Source: Agaricus subrufescens
Lineage: Eukaryota > Basidiomycota > Agaricomycetes > Agaricales > Agaricaceae
Assembly (NCBI GenBank): GCA_029945375.1
Contig: CM057064.1
Span: 1,488,001-1,552,000, forward strand
Direction of reading: 5' to 3'
DNA: 64,000 nucleotides
Positions 12,150 to 25,019 of this stretch are shown here, piece after piece. Position numbers and translations under genes: made by a program. Position 1 is the stretch's first letter, and each line of letters opens with the position of its first letter. A model generated the notes under the pieces. It did no database searches and was not told the origin of the DNA. It saw only the letters and a list, made by a program, of their open reading frames with translations.

Positions 12150-13896
12150 ATGTCCACATCACAAGTCCCTGTCGATATTAGCGATGTCAACGTGGCCAAT
12201 TCAAACACGTCGTGTCGGATTCTTGTTGTTTCTTCCTCGCTTTCGCAGGCTACTGCACTCATTAGCCGTATGTTATCTTTCGAATTGATACATGTCTCAA
12301 GGTTCATAACTCATCACTGTCACCGGCGTTATTTCATTATTTCATTATAAACCCGACCTTTGAAACATATAGGCATTCAAAATCTTGGACAATCCTCGAT
12401 TTCAAAGTCTGAACAAGCGATCGAGGGGGAGAAAGATTTACTTTCCTCAGAATTGATCAAAATTCCTTGGACGATCGAAAACAAGTATTATTCGGCTGAT
12501 GTACATTTTGCGGTGCATCCAATGCGTGGATTGGCGCCGTATTTGTTGCAAAATGTACCCGCTGTGATTTTCGTTTGGGGAAGCGATGAAGTGCGTTGCC
12601 ACTCGTTATTCGCGCTATGTCTCTCTGAATGACCTTAATTTGTGTGATTTGTTCTAGGCTTATGAACATCATATAGAAAGAATTGCTAGAGATTTAGGGG
12701 AACATGAACCTGAAGTGCTGTTGGCTGTGCGAGTGAAATCTACGCCCGGTGAAATGGTTGGGGAACCCTTAGATGATGAAGAGCGTGGAGAGGAATCAGA
12801 GGATAATGCGTCGATCGACGGTCATGTGTCTGGTTTTGGATTTGAATATGTCGATGCTACTTCGGATGGGGATAGCAGTCAACAGCGCCAGCGCCAGGAT
12901 GAAATTGAATCTGATGGTGAGTTGCGGAATGTTTATTGCATTTGGCTAAGTGCCCGTAGCTCATTCATTGTAGGAATTCCAAATCTACCTAGGGTCCTCG
13001 ATGCCTTAAGCACGATCATGTGGCCCTCAATGAAAGCACAGCAGAAAGACTCAAAGCATGCCCAAAGAGGGCGCGACCCGAGTTTGTTTGATTGGGGAAT
13101 TGAGGGAACTTACGATCAAAGTTCTTCTTTGGCCAGTGATTTGATGCCGAGTTCTAGCTCTGATATTTCGACTCGAGCCATGCGTATGCAAAGTGAAATG
13201 GAAGAGCTCACGAAATGGTTGGAAAATGATGTGCACGACGGCGATAAAGAGAATCCGTGGAGATTAGCAGCGCGCTCGGATGGCATGGTCAGCTCTCCTA
13301 TAGAGGGTGATTCGGGCAACCTTGCTGCTTCCGCTGACGTGCTGGCATCCAAATTTGATGATGATTTTACAATTTTTGTTTCCGCCCCCGGTGAAATGGG
13401 GATGGAGAAGCCCAAGGCCGGGTCCGGCCATTCAACCCCACTCGGAGACGAAGATGACGAAGATGGGCTCCGACCTCCGGAAGGGATGAGGTCCTATAAT
13501 TCTCTGGGATCTGTTTCAGACTTTGGCGAGGGCGGCGGGAGCAGCAAAGAGCTGGAGAATCCACGCGCGATTTCCGATGACGAAGATGAAGATTTGCCAA
13601 CGCGAGATGAAATCTACGAGACATCCTCAAGGATTTTCGGAAAGAATATATCTCGGTCAGCGGCGGGCTTCCAGCAAATTTATGACACGGGCTCTAGTCT
13701 AGAACTGCGCGAAGCCGAATTTGGTGACGCAGATTATGATTTAGCGCCATTTGATCTATCCCGTGTGCTGGGAACCCTTCAACAAATGAAGGAGGATATT
13801 TCGGGCATAGAAGATGAAGGTGAGCGGCGGAAGGCAGCCGCGCGCGTCGCCCTGGGGTTGGTGTACGGATTGGAGGCCGAGGGTGAGCGTGATTGA
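12150..13896 (+). CDS. Alpha/gamma-adaptin-binding protein p34 (AAGAB/Irc6-like)
   Basis: Homologues bind AP-1 and AP-2 adaptins and assist assembly of clathrin adaptor complexes in the cytosol. The N-terminal half looks like the degenerate Ras-like fold of the family: CRILVVSSSLSQATALISRI, IPWTIENKYYSADVHFAVHP, then VPAVIFVWGSDEAYEHHIER. A long acidic, Ser-rich linker follows. The protein ends with the short helical motif FDLSRVLGTLQQMKEDI and ERRKAAARVALGLVYGLE, the family's C-terminal signature. Introns occur near 12268-12370, 12590-12657 and 12917-12972; the last is in an acidic linker. Spliced length is about 500 residues, longer than animal AAGAB because of the linker. The start at 12150 is the first ATG before the conserved strand. 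Confidence 0.8.
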
Positions 13897-14252
13897 AGCA
13901 GATGCTTGTAAAACGATGCCTCTCTTCGGAAGAAACATATTCGCAATTGCACAAGTGATGAAATGTCGGCAAAATTACGTTACGTTGCCAACCAAGCTCG
14001 ACCAGGGCAGAATTTAAAAAATGTCAAATAAAAGAAGCCGGACAAGACTGTGAGCGTGGGAGAGGAACAGGGAGTGAGAATCCGGCCATGCCGAGGGATA
14101 CCGGCGATGTCAGCCTGGATGGACGAGAACTCATACGCCATCTCCCACACGTCCATGTTTTGCTAGACTCCCCCTTCCTCTGGGTCCCTTCTCGCTTGAT
14201 TCGCCGTTTCCCCCTCGCCCTCCCGCCCCCACACTTTTTTCTCTAGACCCCC
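13897..14252. other. Intergenic, C-rich promoter region
   Basis: No gene is seen. The stretch at about 14165-14250 is strongly pyrimidine-rich (CCCC/TTTT runs) directly before the methyltransferase start, a common feature of fungal core promoters. Confidence 0.4.
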
Positions 14253-17200
14253 ATGTCGTCCCACTCCACTCTCCCTGCTCCATCTCCCCCTCATACCGAT
14301 ATACCTCGTCTTGCTTTACAGGGGACACCTTCCATCCCGGCCTTCCCCAGAAATGTACCCCCTCCTCTGCATCGGGCCTCGAGCATGGGTACTATTTCTA
14401 TCAAAAAGCGACCGTCGGGTCCCTTGATACCAAGTCCCCTGAATCCAACACTTCCCCCTTTGCCATCGCCAATGCCGCACCCCGGACAAATCCCTCAGGT
14501 AAAGTCGACCGCGCCCGATACCCCTCCACCGTTTCCGGAAAAAGCGTCTGGCCAACCACCGTTCAAAGCGTCGCCAGAGGAGGTCACGCCTTGGGACTTT
14601 CAGACAGTGGAGTCCCCCTCACTTGCCAGCCCGACGAAGGATAATTTTGAGGCAACACTAACGCCGACTTTTCCGTCCAAGTCTCCGTCTGTCAAATCCA
14701 GGCCCCCATCTTTGAAATCTGCGCATCAACCTTCTCTACGATCACGCGCATCTTCGACGGCTACTGGACTGGTCGAGGAAGTTACTCCATGGGAATTATA
14801 CCCCCCTATACCCGAGAAAAATACCAAGTACCACATTCCAAGCCAGCCTTTACCTGAGCAGACATCGACAACATCTCAGACTACTTCCACGGGCTCAGTA
14901 GAAGAAGTTACTCCTTGGGAACTCGTTCCTCCGCCCGAGACTCTGAAGTTACCTACACCTCGTACAGCATCTCATCTTCAGTCCGTGGATGAGGTATCGG
15001 TGCCCCAATCGTTCGATCCAGAAGGACGCGATTATCCCCCCTCATCTCCTGGTTCTGCTGCAGTACAGCCCTCGCACGCTTCAACTACTTCTTCTCAGGA
15101 GAAGGTCCAAAAGACTGGGCCAGCGGAAGATGTCACACCCTGGGAACTGGAGCCAGGTCCAGGAGCATACCCGACTGGTGAAGATAGTGCCGACATTGGG
15201 CGATTTACGACGCGTCGATTGCGTTCATCCCTAACATTGGCCCAGGTGGAAGATATCACTCCTTGGGAGCTCCATCCTGCTTCATCCTTCCGACGCCCTG
15301 CTGATAATCCTGCGAGTGAAACGGATGGGTCGACGAACGGTGGAAGCGCCGTGATTAAGAAAAAGTCTTCTCGGTCGGTGAGTTACAGTTTGATGCGGTT
15401 GAGCCTACCCGAGGCTCCTGCCATTGACTTGACGTTGACTTGACGCGTTATTCACCCTCACAGGGCAATCCATTTACTGCTAATAATAAGACTCTGTCCG
15501 ACCTTGCATTTGTCCGTGGACGTAAACATGGCAGTCTACATTCCAAAAGTCGGCTTATGGGCGGCTCAATGCAGTCTGCGAAACATCGGACATCGCCCGT
15601 TGAATTTCTGCCTACCTCACGTGCGTACGGCGATGGTGGTGAAGGAGCTCCAGAATTGGGAAGTACACACCACCCAAACAATTCATCCGCCCCATCGGTG
15701 GGTGCTCCACTGGGCCCACCCTCTCCCGTGACCTCTACATTGGCGAGATATGCCGACGCCGATGGTGCAAATAGATCACAATTCAATCCGTCTACAGCAG
15801 ACAGGAAGATCTTATCCCAGCTGGAATTTGTCAAAGACGCACACGACAAGGAGTTCGTGCTCAAAGGACAAGGCTACCAACAGCAAAATGGAGGCGTTTC
15901 CCCTGGCAAACTCTACCATGTTTACCCCGAGAAAGATGCGCCTTACCCGCGTTGCTATGACTCCGAAGCACAAGATCTGTAAGTTTCTCATTCACATATT
16001 CTTTCTCTGTACCCTACATTCCTGCGCCAACAAATAAGGCGAAGCCTGACCGCTCGCCACCGTCGGGTTCCCGTGCCCAGCCATAAGCATCCGGGAGGCC
16101 GATGATACCCGATAGCATAGTATTTTCACCTTTCCACTAATTCTTATTTTTGCAGGGACATTTGGGAGCTTATGGTGTGTCGCCAACTATGCGAAAGCTG
16201 GACGTGGCATGTATTCGAAACTCCTCCCAGGGCTGTGTAAGTCGTCGGTTCCGACCCTTACTACCTGCTCTAGTTTATGTCGCTTTTTTAGGTTGGATAT
16301 TGGATGCGGTTGGTTATATGTGGTTGCCTCTTTTCAGTCGGAACGCTGAAAGTTTTGATAGGGACCGGTTCCTGGGTAGTCCACGCTGCCAGAGAGTGGA
16401 AGGTCAGTGATTGTCCTTGCTAGCAGTGAAGTAGTATCTTATGTCGTATCATTATATAGGACTGTCACTTTTGGGGTAAGGGCGGTAGAACGTGTGGTGT
16501 AATCCTTGACTCACTATAATCCTTGTAGGGGTTGATCTGGTTCCTATACAACCAGATTTCAACATTCTGGGTGACAGGGACCTTAAGGAAAGGGTGCATT
16601 GGGTTCATCACAACTTGTGCGTCCATTTTGACCAAATTGACTTCACTGATGGCCAACAATGAAAAAAGTCTTAATGGCCTTCCATTTGAGGACGAACAAT
16701 TTGATTATATGTAGGTGTTTCATCCTACCTAGTGCGAGTAGCTCAGAATTTGACCATCCCCGGATTGTGATACTCTTAGACACATCAAAAGAATTGGTCT
16801 CGGTGTTCCCGAAAACAAGGTACAGTCGTTGGCTCTGAATGCGGCAGAAGTTCTCATTGGACTCGTTGTTAGTGGGACTCATTGTTTGAAGAGTGCAGCC
16901 GTGTCCTCAAACCCGGCGGTGCTTTTGAGGTAGTTGTCTTATTTTGTACATGACAATTTACAAAATCGCTAATCTATATCCATCTCAAGATGGTTGAGGA
17001 AGATCTGATTTTCCCGGGGAAACCCAATGACAACTCTGTGCTACCCAAAAGCGCTGCGATGGAGTTGGAGCGTGATCGTTGGTCAGACTTGGACTCTCAA
17101 ATTTCCAAAATTCGAGGGCAACCGCAGAGTCAACCAACATCCCCTGGTGGAGCTACGGACACTCCTGTTAGCGCAAGTAGCACAACGACACTTGGATCCC

Positions 17201-19108
17201 CCTTGACTCCTATGACCGGCCTGAGTTTGATGTCCCCTGAATCACCGGCAGCACCTCAAGACTTTGCGAAGTAGGTCGTACTTACTGTCTGAGGCTTCGA
17301 CTGACATTGCGAAACAGGGTATTACATTCGCCGGTCCCTACCAATGAGGTTTCCAACAACTCAACTCCAGCTATGCCCCCACCCTATGCATCTTCTCAGC
17401 CGAATTTGACGGCCAAGCCTACCCTGCACGTTAAAATGCCACCCGCCCAGGGTAATTCAAGGTTTTCAAATTCGGCTGTTTCATTACTCAATGCTTTGAG
17501 TCACCACGCATCTACTTCCGGGGGTGAACTCGCAGCTGCTATCCACAAAAGGAGGCTTTCCGGTCTGACTGCCCCTTCCCATGACGATCACCCTCACGGA
17601 ATACGAAACCAGGCAGATCAGTCACCTATGGGGCAGCCCGAGATCCCAGGACGAAATGGAAAGCACCCTACGAACTCAGAATCAGACCTTTTGGATCAGG
17701 ATATGACGCCGGTCAATCCAAGGGACCACGCTATACTCGAAACTATCTATATGGAAATGCTTTCATCGAGGTTCATCAACCCGGCACCTCTCTCCCTCTT
17801 GCCGAATTACCTTGAATACCACTTCACAGGTCTGTGGTTGACACGGGCGCAAATGATGTTTGACTGAATTTGTACTCAGATATCCGTACTCATCCACCTC
17901 TCCTGTTCTCTTTCCCACCAACGGCGCTCCTACATTCAGAGGCGCGCTATGTGACTGACTCTGAGGGTGAATCAGAGAGCTCAGACGAGAACTCATCAGA
18001 TGACGATGAAGCTCGCGATGCTATCAGACCAAAGCCGTCGAAACATAAATCTCAGCTCGGATCTACTAAATCACATCGCTCACGCTATTGCAGTACCTTA
18101 GGAAGACCTACGGACAGAACCCCGGCTGACACACGAATCCTCTCAAGACAAGAGCTTATGCAGCGCCACTCTCCTTACGTATCACTCGATGAATCTCGAA
18201 CATATGCCTTGTCACCCTCGACAGCAGGAAAAACTGCCGGCCCGGTGCGACTATCAAGGATACCGAATTCAAATCTCCACATTGACCTGAAAACCTTGAA
18301 TATGCACCTACATTTAAGGACCGTGGATATTCTGGGATGTTCAGAACCTATGTGGGAGTGGGTTTTGCAGTACCAAGCCGAACGCCAGGCCGACTTTGCG
18401 AAGAAACACCAGCACGGTCAACGACTACGACCTATGCAGAGCGAAGCAAGTCTAGAATCTACGGCAAGCACGGTTCCCTTAGACCCGATCATGAATGGGA
18501 TTGCAGAACTAACGAGGGAGGATTACGACATACTCCTTTCGAATTTTGAAATGTGAGTGCTTATATCCGCCGTTGCCAGTGCGTAATTACTCATATACCT
18601 GTTCAGGGACATGCAGGATCAGGCATCTATAGATTTTACGCTGCAGGAACAGGTAAACTGGCGCGTTCCTTCTTCTCCTCGAGACATGCTGCGAAAAAAC
18701 TTTGATGAGGCTTGCAAGAAGTGGGACAGGTGGGTAGCCAGGCAAGAAAGGAAGGCCCGACGTCTCGCAAATCATCGCCGTCACGCGAAGAATGGAGAAA
18801 CTCGCGACGACAAACAGACAATGCCCCAACAACATAGGTATTCCAATGGTGGCTTGCTAACACCATCTGCTTCGAAGGACGGCAACATCAATAATTCGAG
18901 CTCCGGTGAGGCGCATAACGATAAAGGACCTTCGGTGAAGCAGGACCTTTCACCACCCAGCCAAATCCCTTTTAGCCCATCTAGACTGTTACCTCACCAG
19001 AGACTGAGCCGCTCTTTCCGAGTACTTGTTGCGTGGAAAGCACGGGACCCAAGCTCACTCAATCAAGCAGTCGCTACTATGACCGACATCCCTTCTACTC
19101 CAATATAA
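14253..19108 (+). CDS. Large SAM-dependent methyltransferase with repeated TPWE motifs
   Basis: Residues 1-370 are Pro/Ser-rich and carry five copies of an [ED][ED][VI]TPW[ED][LF] motif at about residues 109, 175, 217, 292 and 333. A 94-base intron with GTGAGT donor (15376-15469) joins this to GNPFTANNKTLSDLAFVRG. A related segment, FNPSTADRKILSQLEFVKD, follows about 110 residues later. The class I methyltransferase core runs from about 16160 to 17030: VLDIGCGTGTWVVHAA (motif I), HFWGVDLVPIQPD, then LNGLPFEDEQFDYIHIKR and ECSRVLKPGGAFEMVEED. A Ser/Pro-rich linker and a C-terminal region with a conserved-looking HIDLKTLNMHLHLRTVDIL helix follow. The total is about 1,350 residues. The core resembles fungal Tam/LaeA-like methyltransferases. 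Substrate unknown; it may act on protein or small molecules. Confidence 0.85.
14576..15275 (+). repeat. Five dispersed EEVTPWE motif repeats (protein level)
   Basis: Inside the methyltransferase N-terminus five octapeptides follow one pattern: EEVTPWDF, EEVTPWEL, EEVTPWEL, EDVTPWEL and EDITPWEL. They start at about nucleotides 14577, 14775, 14901, 15126 and 15249, with spacers of 66, 42, 75 and 41 residues. The spacers are unrelated low-complexity sequence, so only the motif is conserved. That is the pattern expected of a short docking motif. Confidence 0.8.
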
Positions 19109-22100
19109 TTCTTTGGTTTCATCCTCACTTTTGATTCATCGTTGTCATATTTATTGATCATTTGAACACAAGTCAGAGTTTGCCATCATCATCCTTGGGA
19201 TGTAGTAGTATTTTCATCCTCGTGAATCGTATACTTGCATATGTTGTCTGTCTGTGCATGCATAGCGACTTAATTTGTCATTATGTTAGTTTTTGGATCT
19301 AGATAAGCGCCTCTTTCAATGACGCAGTCGGTGACGATTAGTTTGTAGAATACAGTCTGCATCAATTGTACTTTTTTTTCAAAGTGGTTAATACACATGT
19401 TTGGTTTTTGTGTGGATGTAGCCTTTGTTAATCGTGATATATGTAGCTTTTTGGCGCGCTATGAATACTGATTTCGTACCGAATAAGAAGGCGTAGGTAG
19501 ACTAGTGCTAGTCTGGTGACGAAAGTCAGATGAAAGTATGTCTGACTAATTTAACGGAATCCCGATGAGATTCCTAGTGTGGGGTTCGCAGGCCCAAACC
19601 CCCATCTCCATGACAGACAAATCCCTGGTATAGCACCGATCGCAACACAGCCTCCTAGAGCCACCGTAAGTCAGCAGGCCGAAAAAGGGTGACAAAAGGG
19701 AACGAGATCCCGGATTACACTTTAGAATACAAAACAATAGAGAGAGGGGGGCTTAGGATCACATAGACCCTGAGTCAGATGACTGGGTAATGATTGATCG
19801 ATTACTGATTTAGGGTGGCTTCGTTGCGAGTCTTCTCAAGTTCTCCTCGCATCTTAGTCTTACCCGATTAGCCGGGTGCGAACGGCACGGAAAAATCGGG
19901 TATTTTTATTTCCTTATCAGCTGCGCAAGAGATTGGGTTGATGGCATATGTGATGTGTTGTATTGGCGTGAGGCTTCCCTTGATGGGCGTTGACAAGGGA
20001 GCGCTTGTGGAAATGGAGCTAGGGCCTCTGTTTTTTCTACTTTTTTTGGGGGGACGGGCTGTTTTGTGAGGATTGGCATCATTTTTGTAGTTGAGGGACG
20101 TCTTGGAGAAGTTTCAGGGTTTGGTATGATTTCAATGATCATATGCTTTGATGACCGCATAAAAGAGAATCAGGTCGGTGTACTGATCTTTAAATGTCAG
20201 ACGTGAGACTCGGGAGCTGCGATGCCTCAATGCTTCAGTTTTTTTTTAAGCAAAGAGTGAACACTGACAGTAGCGTAACAGCCTGAGTGTTTTATATGAA
20301 TTCCCCGGGGAGCTGGGAATAGTGACAAGGTAATCACCTTACGAAGTTGTGGGCGACTTTCGATAGCCTCTTTTAGTCTGTTTTTTTGACGAGCCGAGTA
20401 TCGGTAAGATAGGGAATTCAACGAATAAATTTACTACGTATCACCCTAGATTACCCTTTGCTGCACTAATTAGTAGCGCTTAGCAGGGATGGGGGGGGAA
20501 GGGGGAAGGGGACATGGGACATGCCGGAGTGCACACCTTAAGAAGGTCTTCTTTCGGCAGATTTCAGCACCGGAAGTTCCATGGCTTGTCAAAAAATATC
20601 TGTCAAATAGATGCATCACGGATTCAAGAAGCACTTGTTGTTCAGCTTATTTTTGATGGAGCACCTCCTTTTTTCCTTCATTCGTATCCCACGCGGCTAT
20701 CAGGCATTTCCAGCTATCCGCTGGAGAAGAAAAATTCAAACCGGCACCACACGGAGAAAGGAAGTTTATATATTTTTTCCTTAGAGGAAACCGTGTTGGG
20801 AAGGTGGGTTACCAGATCGGGTTTCACGGACAACGTTTTTTTTTATTGTTTTAAATGTTTTATAACCATCTGGTAGTAAGCTTAGTACTCGGACCTTTTT
20901 GTTTCTAGAGTTTTGAAAGACGTGATCAGCTGTATATTTCAAACGTCGCTTTTCTTGTCAGTGATATAGAACAAATACCCCCATAAGGAAAACAGATAGC
21001 GAAGGCCCCTTCGAAAAGGTATATACTTAGACAATCGTGTGTGGATGATGTTTTGGATAAACTATTCAATCAATGAGACAATAATATATTTTGATCCAAG
21101 GTTTTATAGCAACAAGCACCCGTGAGGTGGTCAACTGATTACTCTAAGGTTGTTTCATGAATGAAAGCCTGTGAAGAAGTCGCCCTGGAACGCAAAAGGG
21201 CTCACGAGGACGAGTATGAAGGGGTCATTGATGGAGGGAGAGGGGAGGGGGGTCTTTGATGAGATCCGGTGAGAACCTAGTGGCGAATGTAGGGGACTTG
21301 GAAGTTCCGGAAATCAGTAGCCCCCGGATCTGCCATAATAATGCACTATACTTGAAAGTAGTGGCCTCGCGGCTTACCTGGAATGAAGCCACCCCCAAGT
21401 GCAATCAGGAACGGCTGTCCCGAAATTGCAATGTGTAGCTGATCCATGTGGTCGGAACGAACGTCCAAGGTGGGACTGCAAAGCTCTCCTGATATATAGT
21501 ATCCAGTTTGATCCCGGCGCTTCTTGATACGAGTGTGTGGATAGTCCTATAATGCCATCGGTGCCTATACTCGATCAGCTATACCCTTATGGCAGGCCAT
21601 GGACGTGTATTGTGGCGCACAGTCTACTGCGGCGAGGACGATCTCTCCTTCAAGGAGCCAGGCTTACATCTCGGTAGTATTCAATAAGCGTACTGCGACC
21701 CTCAACACCGGGCCTGTTCTGGCATATTCCTCTACGGCGATATTTTCGGGCTCACGTCGCACGTCAAGTCATCAGAAGCGATCGGTTTTCCAAAAGCTGC
21801 GCGTAACACTAATACAAGTGTATAATTTCATAGAACGAAACCTTAGCTATCTTACCCGGTTCCGGTGGTGGGGGTGGTTGGTGGTGGTGTTTCAATTTCC
21901 AACGTGATGCTGTTATATTACCCCAAACCCGATTGGGAGGGGGGGTTTACATAGTCGGGCTCCTCTCTCCCCCCACCGCTGGCCCTTCCATATGGTTCCA
22001 AGCTCCGCTGTCTACATGGTGTTTATCAAAGCCTATCAGTTGATCTTGATTCGGATTCCCCTACCCACCCCTCTATCCCAATAAATGGAACCCCAGAACT

Positions 22101-23742
22101 TGAAGCGAAAAAAGCCAGTAAACGCGAGAAGAACCCTTTGATATTTTTAACAAAGCAACGATGATCCCACCATGCACCTGAAGAGAAACAAAAATATCTT
22201 TTCTGCTATTGAATATCGATCAGAAAAGAACTGTTGTTAAAAACGCAACATGAAACCACGGTGACATCGGGTAATTAGGGGATATCTTAAGTTAATGCTT
22301 ATCAAAGAAACTGATTCGCGTAAACACTTTCGCTACATATAAGGGGATGACGGTATACTCTTTGTGTGTGTTATATTGTCACCATGTCAGGTAACCCCTC
22401 TGTTATTTAACGAGACGCGCGCTGTGGGAGATTTAGTTGCCCTGTAAAAGGTATATTTATCGACCCCATCATGCATCATGCACCGATCACCGTGTGCTGT
22501 TTACCAAACCGATGAAACCACAAGAAGGGTTTACTCACACGAACATATAACCAAAAAAAATATCATAATGCTGTTGCATCGATGAACAGCAGATTAAACT
22601 ATTAAAAAGGCCCCCCACACAACCGCAGGGACCACACAGAACTGTGATCTCATCTTACAAAAAAGAAACTCAAGGGTAAGCTGCTATTAACTTCCTTTCA
22701 ATAAAATGACCCCCGGCTATACCAATTATCGCCCAAAAAAAAAATATACATGGTAATTACGAGACCCTTTTTCTTGGTTGCAATTCACCATAAACCGCTA
22801 AACAGCTTTCCATATGTACATATGAATAGCAATTTTTTTTTTGGGACTGCATACACCCTTTTTTCCGTTTCCAGTATCCGAGAATGTGTCATTTTGTTTG
22901 TCATTCTATCAAAATTTTTACCCCAACGAAGCCCTTACCTCCATAGGTTTGAGGGAGGGAGTAAGAGTCTGATTGAATGATGAGAAGCCATTTCTATATA
23001 TCGGGTATCGACCATAATGGGACCCGTTAACTAGAAAAAGGATTGCCCTAAGTTTCGACAACTAAATCGAGCCTCAGGTTCCTAAAACTCAAAACAGAAC
23101 GCTTATGACGAGTATGGAACCGACGCGATGATCTTCCGTTCCGATTCTTTTCTCAGAAGAGAAGGCAAGGTACGGAAGTGGCATAGTTGACAGCAGCATT
23201 TAAAATTACTTCAGGAAAGAATTACTCACATTCATTTATCAATCTCAATAACATAGAATTGACCGCTGTCGTCATAAAAGGGGTTGAAGAATGCAATCAA
23301 GCGCGGATACTAGATTTCAGTTACACATCAATTCAAAAGTAGTAGCACAAAGAAGCGTAAGGTAGATAGATAAAGAGGCCACATCGTGTCTCGTTACAGG
23401 CATCAACAGTTGTGAATCAAGGTATCGTCCCGGACCAGAGGGGAAAACGATAGAGTATTCGTTGGTCGCAGCAATGGCAAGACGGACTTGAGAATGAAAA
23501 AGGTGGGGGAAGGGGAGGGATAAGAAGAATCATAGAATAAGTGAAGGTTGGAATTACGCCCTTCAATTCATTTACATACTACACATACTTGGTCGAGACC
23601 AATAACCGACATGCAAAAAGGGGGGGAAAGAAAAGAGAAGGAAATCAAACACAGGACGAGAACAGAGGTTTGGGGACAATCAGAAGAGCATAAACGTCAA
23701 AAGAAGGGGCATAGGGCTTCGTAATTTTGAGAAACAATCACC
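19109..23742. other. 4.6-kb gene-free stretch between convergent genes
   Basis: No convincing gene, RNA or transposon was found here. It is AT-richer than the flanks, with poly-A/poly-T runs and scattered short purine runs. Open frames are short and without codon bias. Both neighbours converge on it, so it cannot be explained by promoters alone. It could hold 3' untranslated regions, a non-coding RNA or an eroded element. Confidence 0.5.
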
Positions 23743-25019
23743 TTATCTCCTACCATAGTGGCCGCCCTGCTGGACTTGTTGCTGGGGCTGTGCCCAGTGT
23801 CCATGTTGGGCGGCGGCAGCGGCCAGGCCTCCAAGCGGTTGGCCAGGTCCGCCGGCAGGGGCACCCATTCCTGCATACGAATAGCTACCTGGAGCCATGG
23901 CGTGTCCACCATACATATCATGTTGCTGGGCCGCTTGGTGGTGGGGCTGTTGACCGGGATGATGGTAGGAGTTTCCAGAGTATGTCTGGGGGGAGGAAGC
24001 TGTCACCTGATTGTGCTGTTGCTGAGGCGATGTGGGAGAACCAAGAGAGATTTGCGGAGGCGGCTGCTGAGACGGGTGTGCGGTGTGAGGTTGCGCAGAT
24101 GTAGGCTGGCCGGGGCCAGGAGGGGGGATCGAAAGTGGAGGCGGAACAGAAGCATTGGGTGTATGCGGCGAAGTTGCACCACGGGGATTGGTCGCAGACG
24201 AGACACGCCTTCGGCGCTTGTCCCCAGCACTGGCACGACCGCCGTGGGCAGCCTCATCATCATCATCGCCTTCTTGATCTTCCTTGACTTGGTTGCCAGT
24301 AGGCGCACCGCTAATCGAAAGACCACCAGGGAGGTTGTTAGACCCGGGCGGTGGAGCGCCCATGGTCATGGGACCAGAAGCACGGTTGAGGGGAGTACCA
24401 ACAGGCATCGATGAGGGAAGGGAGCCATGGGGGGCATTGAGACAGGCCTGGATGAGGTTTTTGCCCTCGGGCTGGGTGACAAGGGGTTGGAGTTTGGCGG
24501 TGGTAAAGGTGTAGACGAGCCCGGTCTCGGACACGACGAGAAGGAGGACTTGGGTGCCAGTCAGAGTCGAGAGCTCGTAGGCCTGATTGGGACTTGTGAA
24601 TCAAGGCCGGGGGAACGAAACAAGTAAAGAAATTACCTTTTTCATGATGCCTGTAAATAGCGATGTGAGAAGGAAAGAGGGTGCGGGAGGGAGCAAGGGG
24701 CCTTACCAGCTTTCCTTTTGGAGAACGTTATATGACGTCTCGATTTATCCTGAATAAATTCAATCTTGATCTTTCGTCTTCCTGCCTTCTTGTCAGACTT
24801 GGGTTTCTCTTCGTCTTCGTCGTCCTCTCCGTTGCTGTCGACCGCGTCGTGGTCGTTGATAAACGCGTCATCGCCCACGGGGGCGGGGGGGGCCCCGGTC
24901 GGATTGGGATGCCCGTCTGCGGGCGCAGAAGCAGCTGAATGCATGTCGAGAGTGCGCTGGCGTTTACGCATAGAAGGCGACGTGGGCGACTGGGCAGAGG
25001 TGGACTGAGGAGAAATCAT
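23743..25019 (-). CDS. SRF-type MADS-box transcription factor (Mcm1-like)
   Basis: A nuclear DNA-binding regulator of the Mcm1/SRF branch. After an acidic N-terminal tail (DSNGEDDEDEEKP) comes the MADS box: GRRKIKIEFIQDKSRRHIT, FSKRKAGIMKKAYELSTLTG and TQVLLLVVSETGLVYTFTT, ending KLQPLV in the SAM extension. The box is assembled across a 14-base microexon at 24637-24650 that encodes most of GIMKK. Flanking introns run about 24651-24706 and 24583-24636. The C-terminal 230 residues are Gln/Pro/Gly/His-rich, typical of an activation or cofactor-binding tail, and end HYGRR. Start at 25019 is an ATG at the edge of a C-rich promoter. Orthologues in basidiomycetes regulate mating and cell-type genes; target genes here are unknown. 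Confidence 0.93.

Noticed and set aside
24003..24414. Frames on both strands overlapping the MADS tail
   Set aside because: They are shadows of the Gln/Pro-rich C-terminus; the minus frame ending HYGRR connects to the MADS box by splicing.
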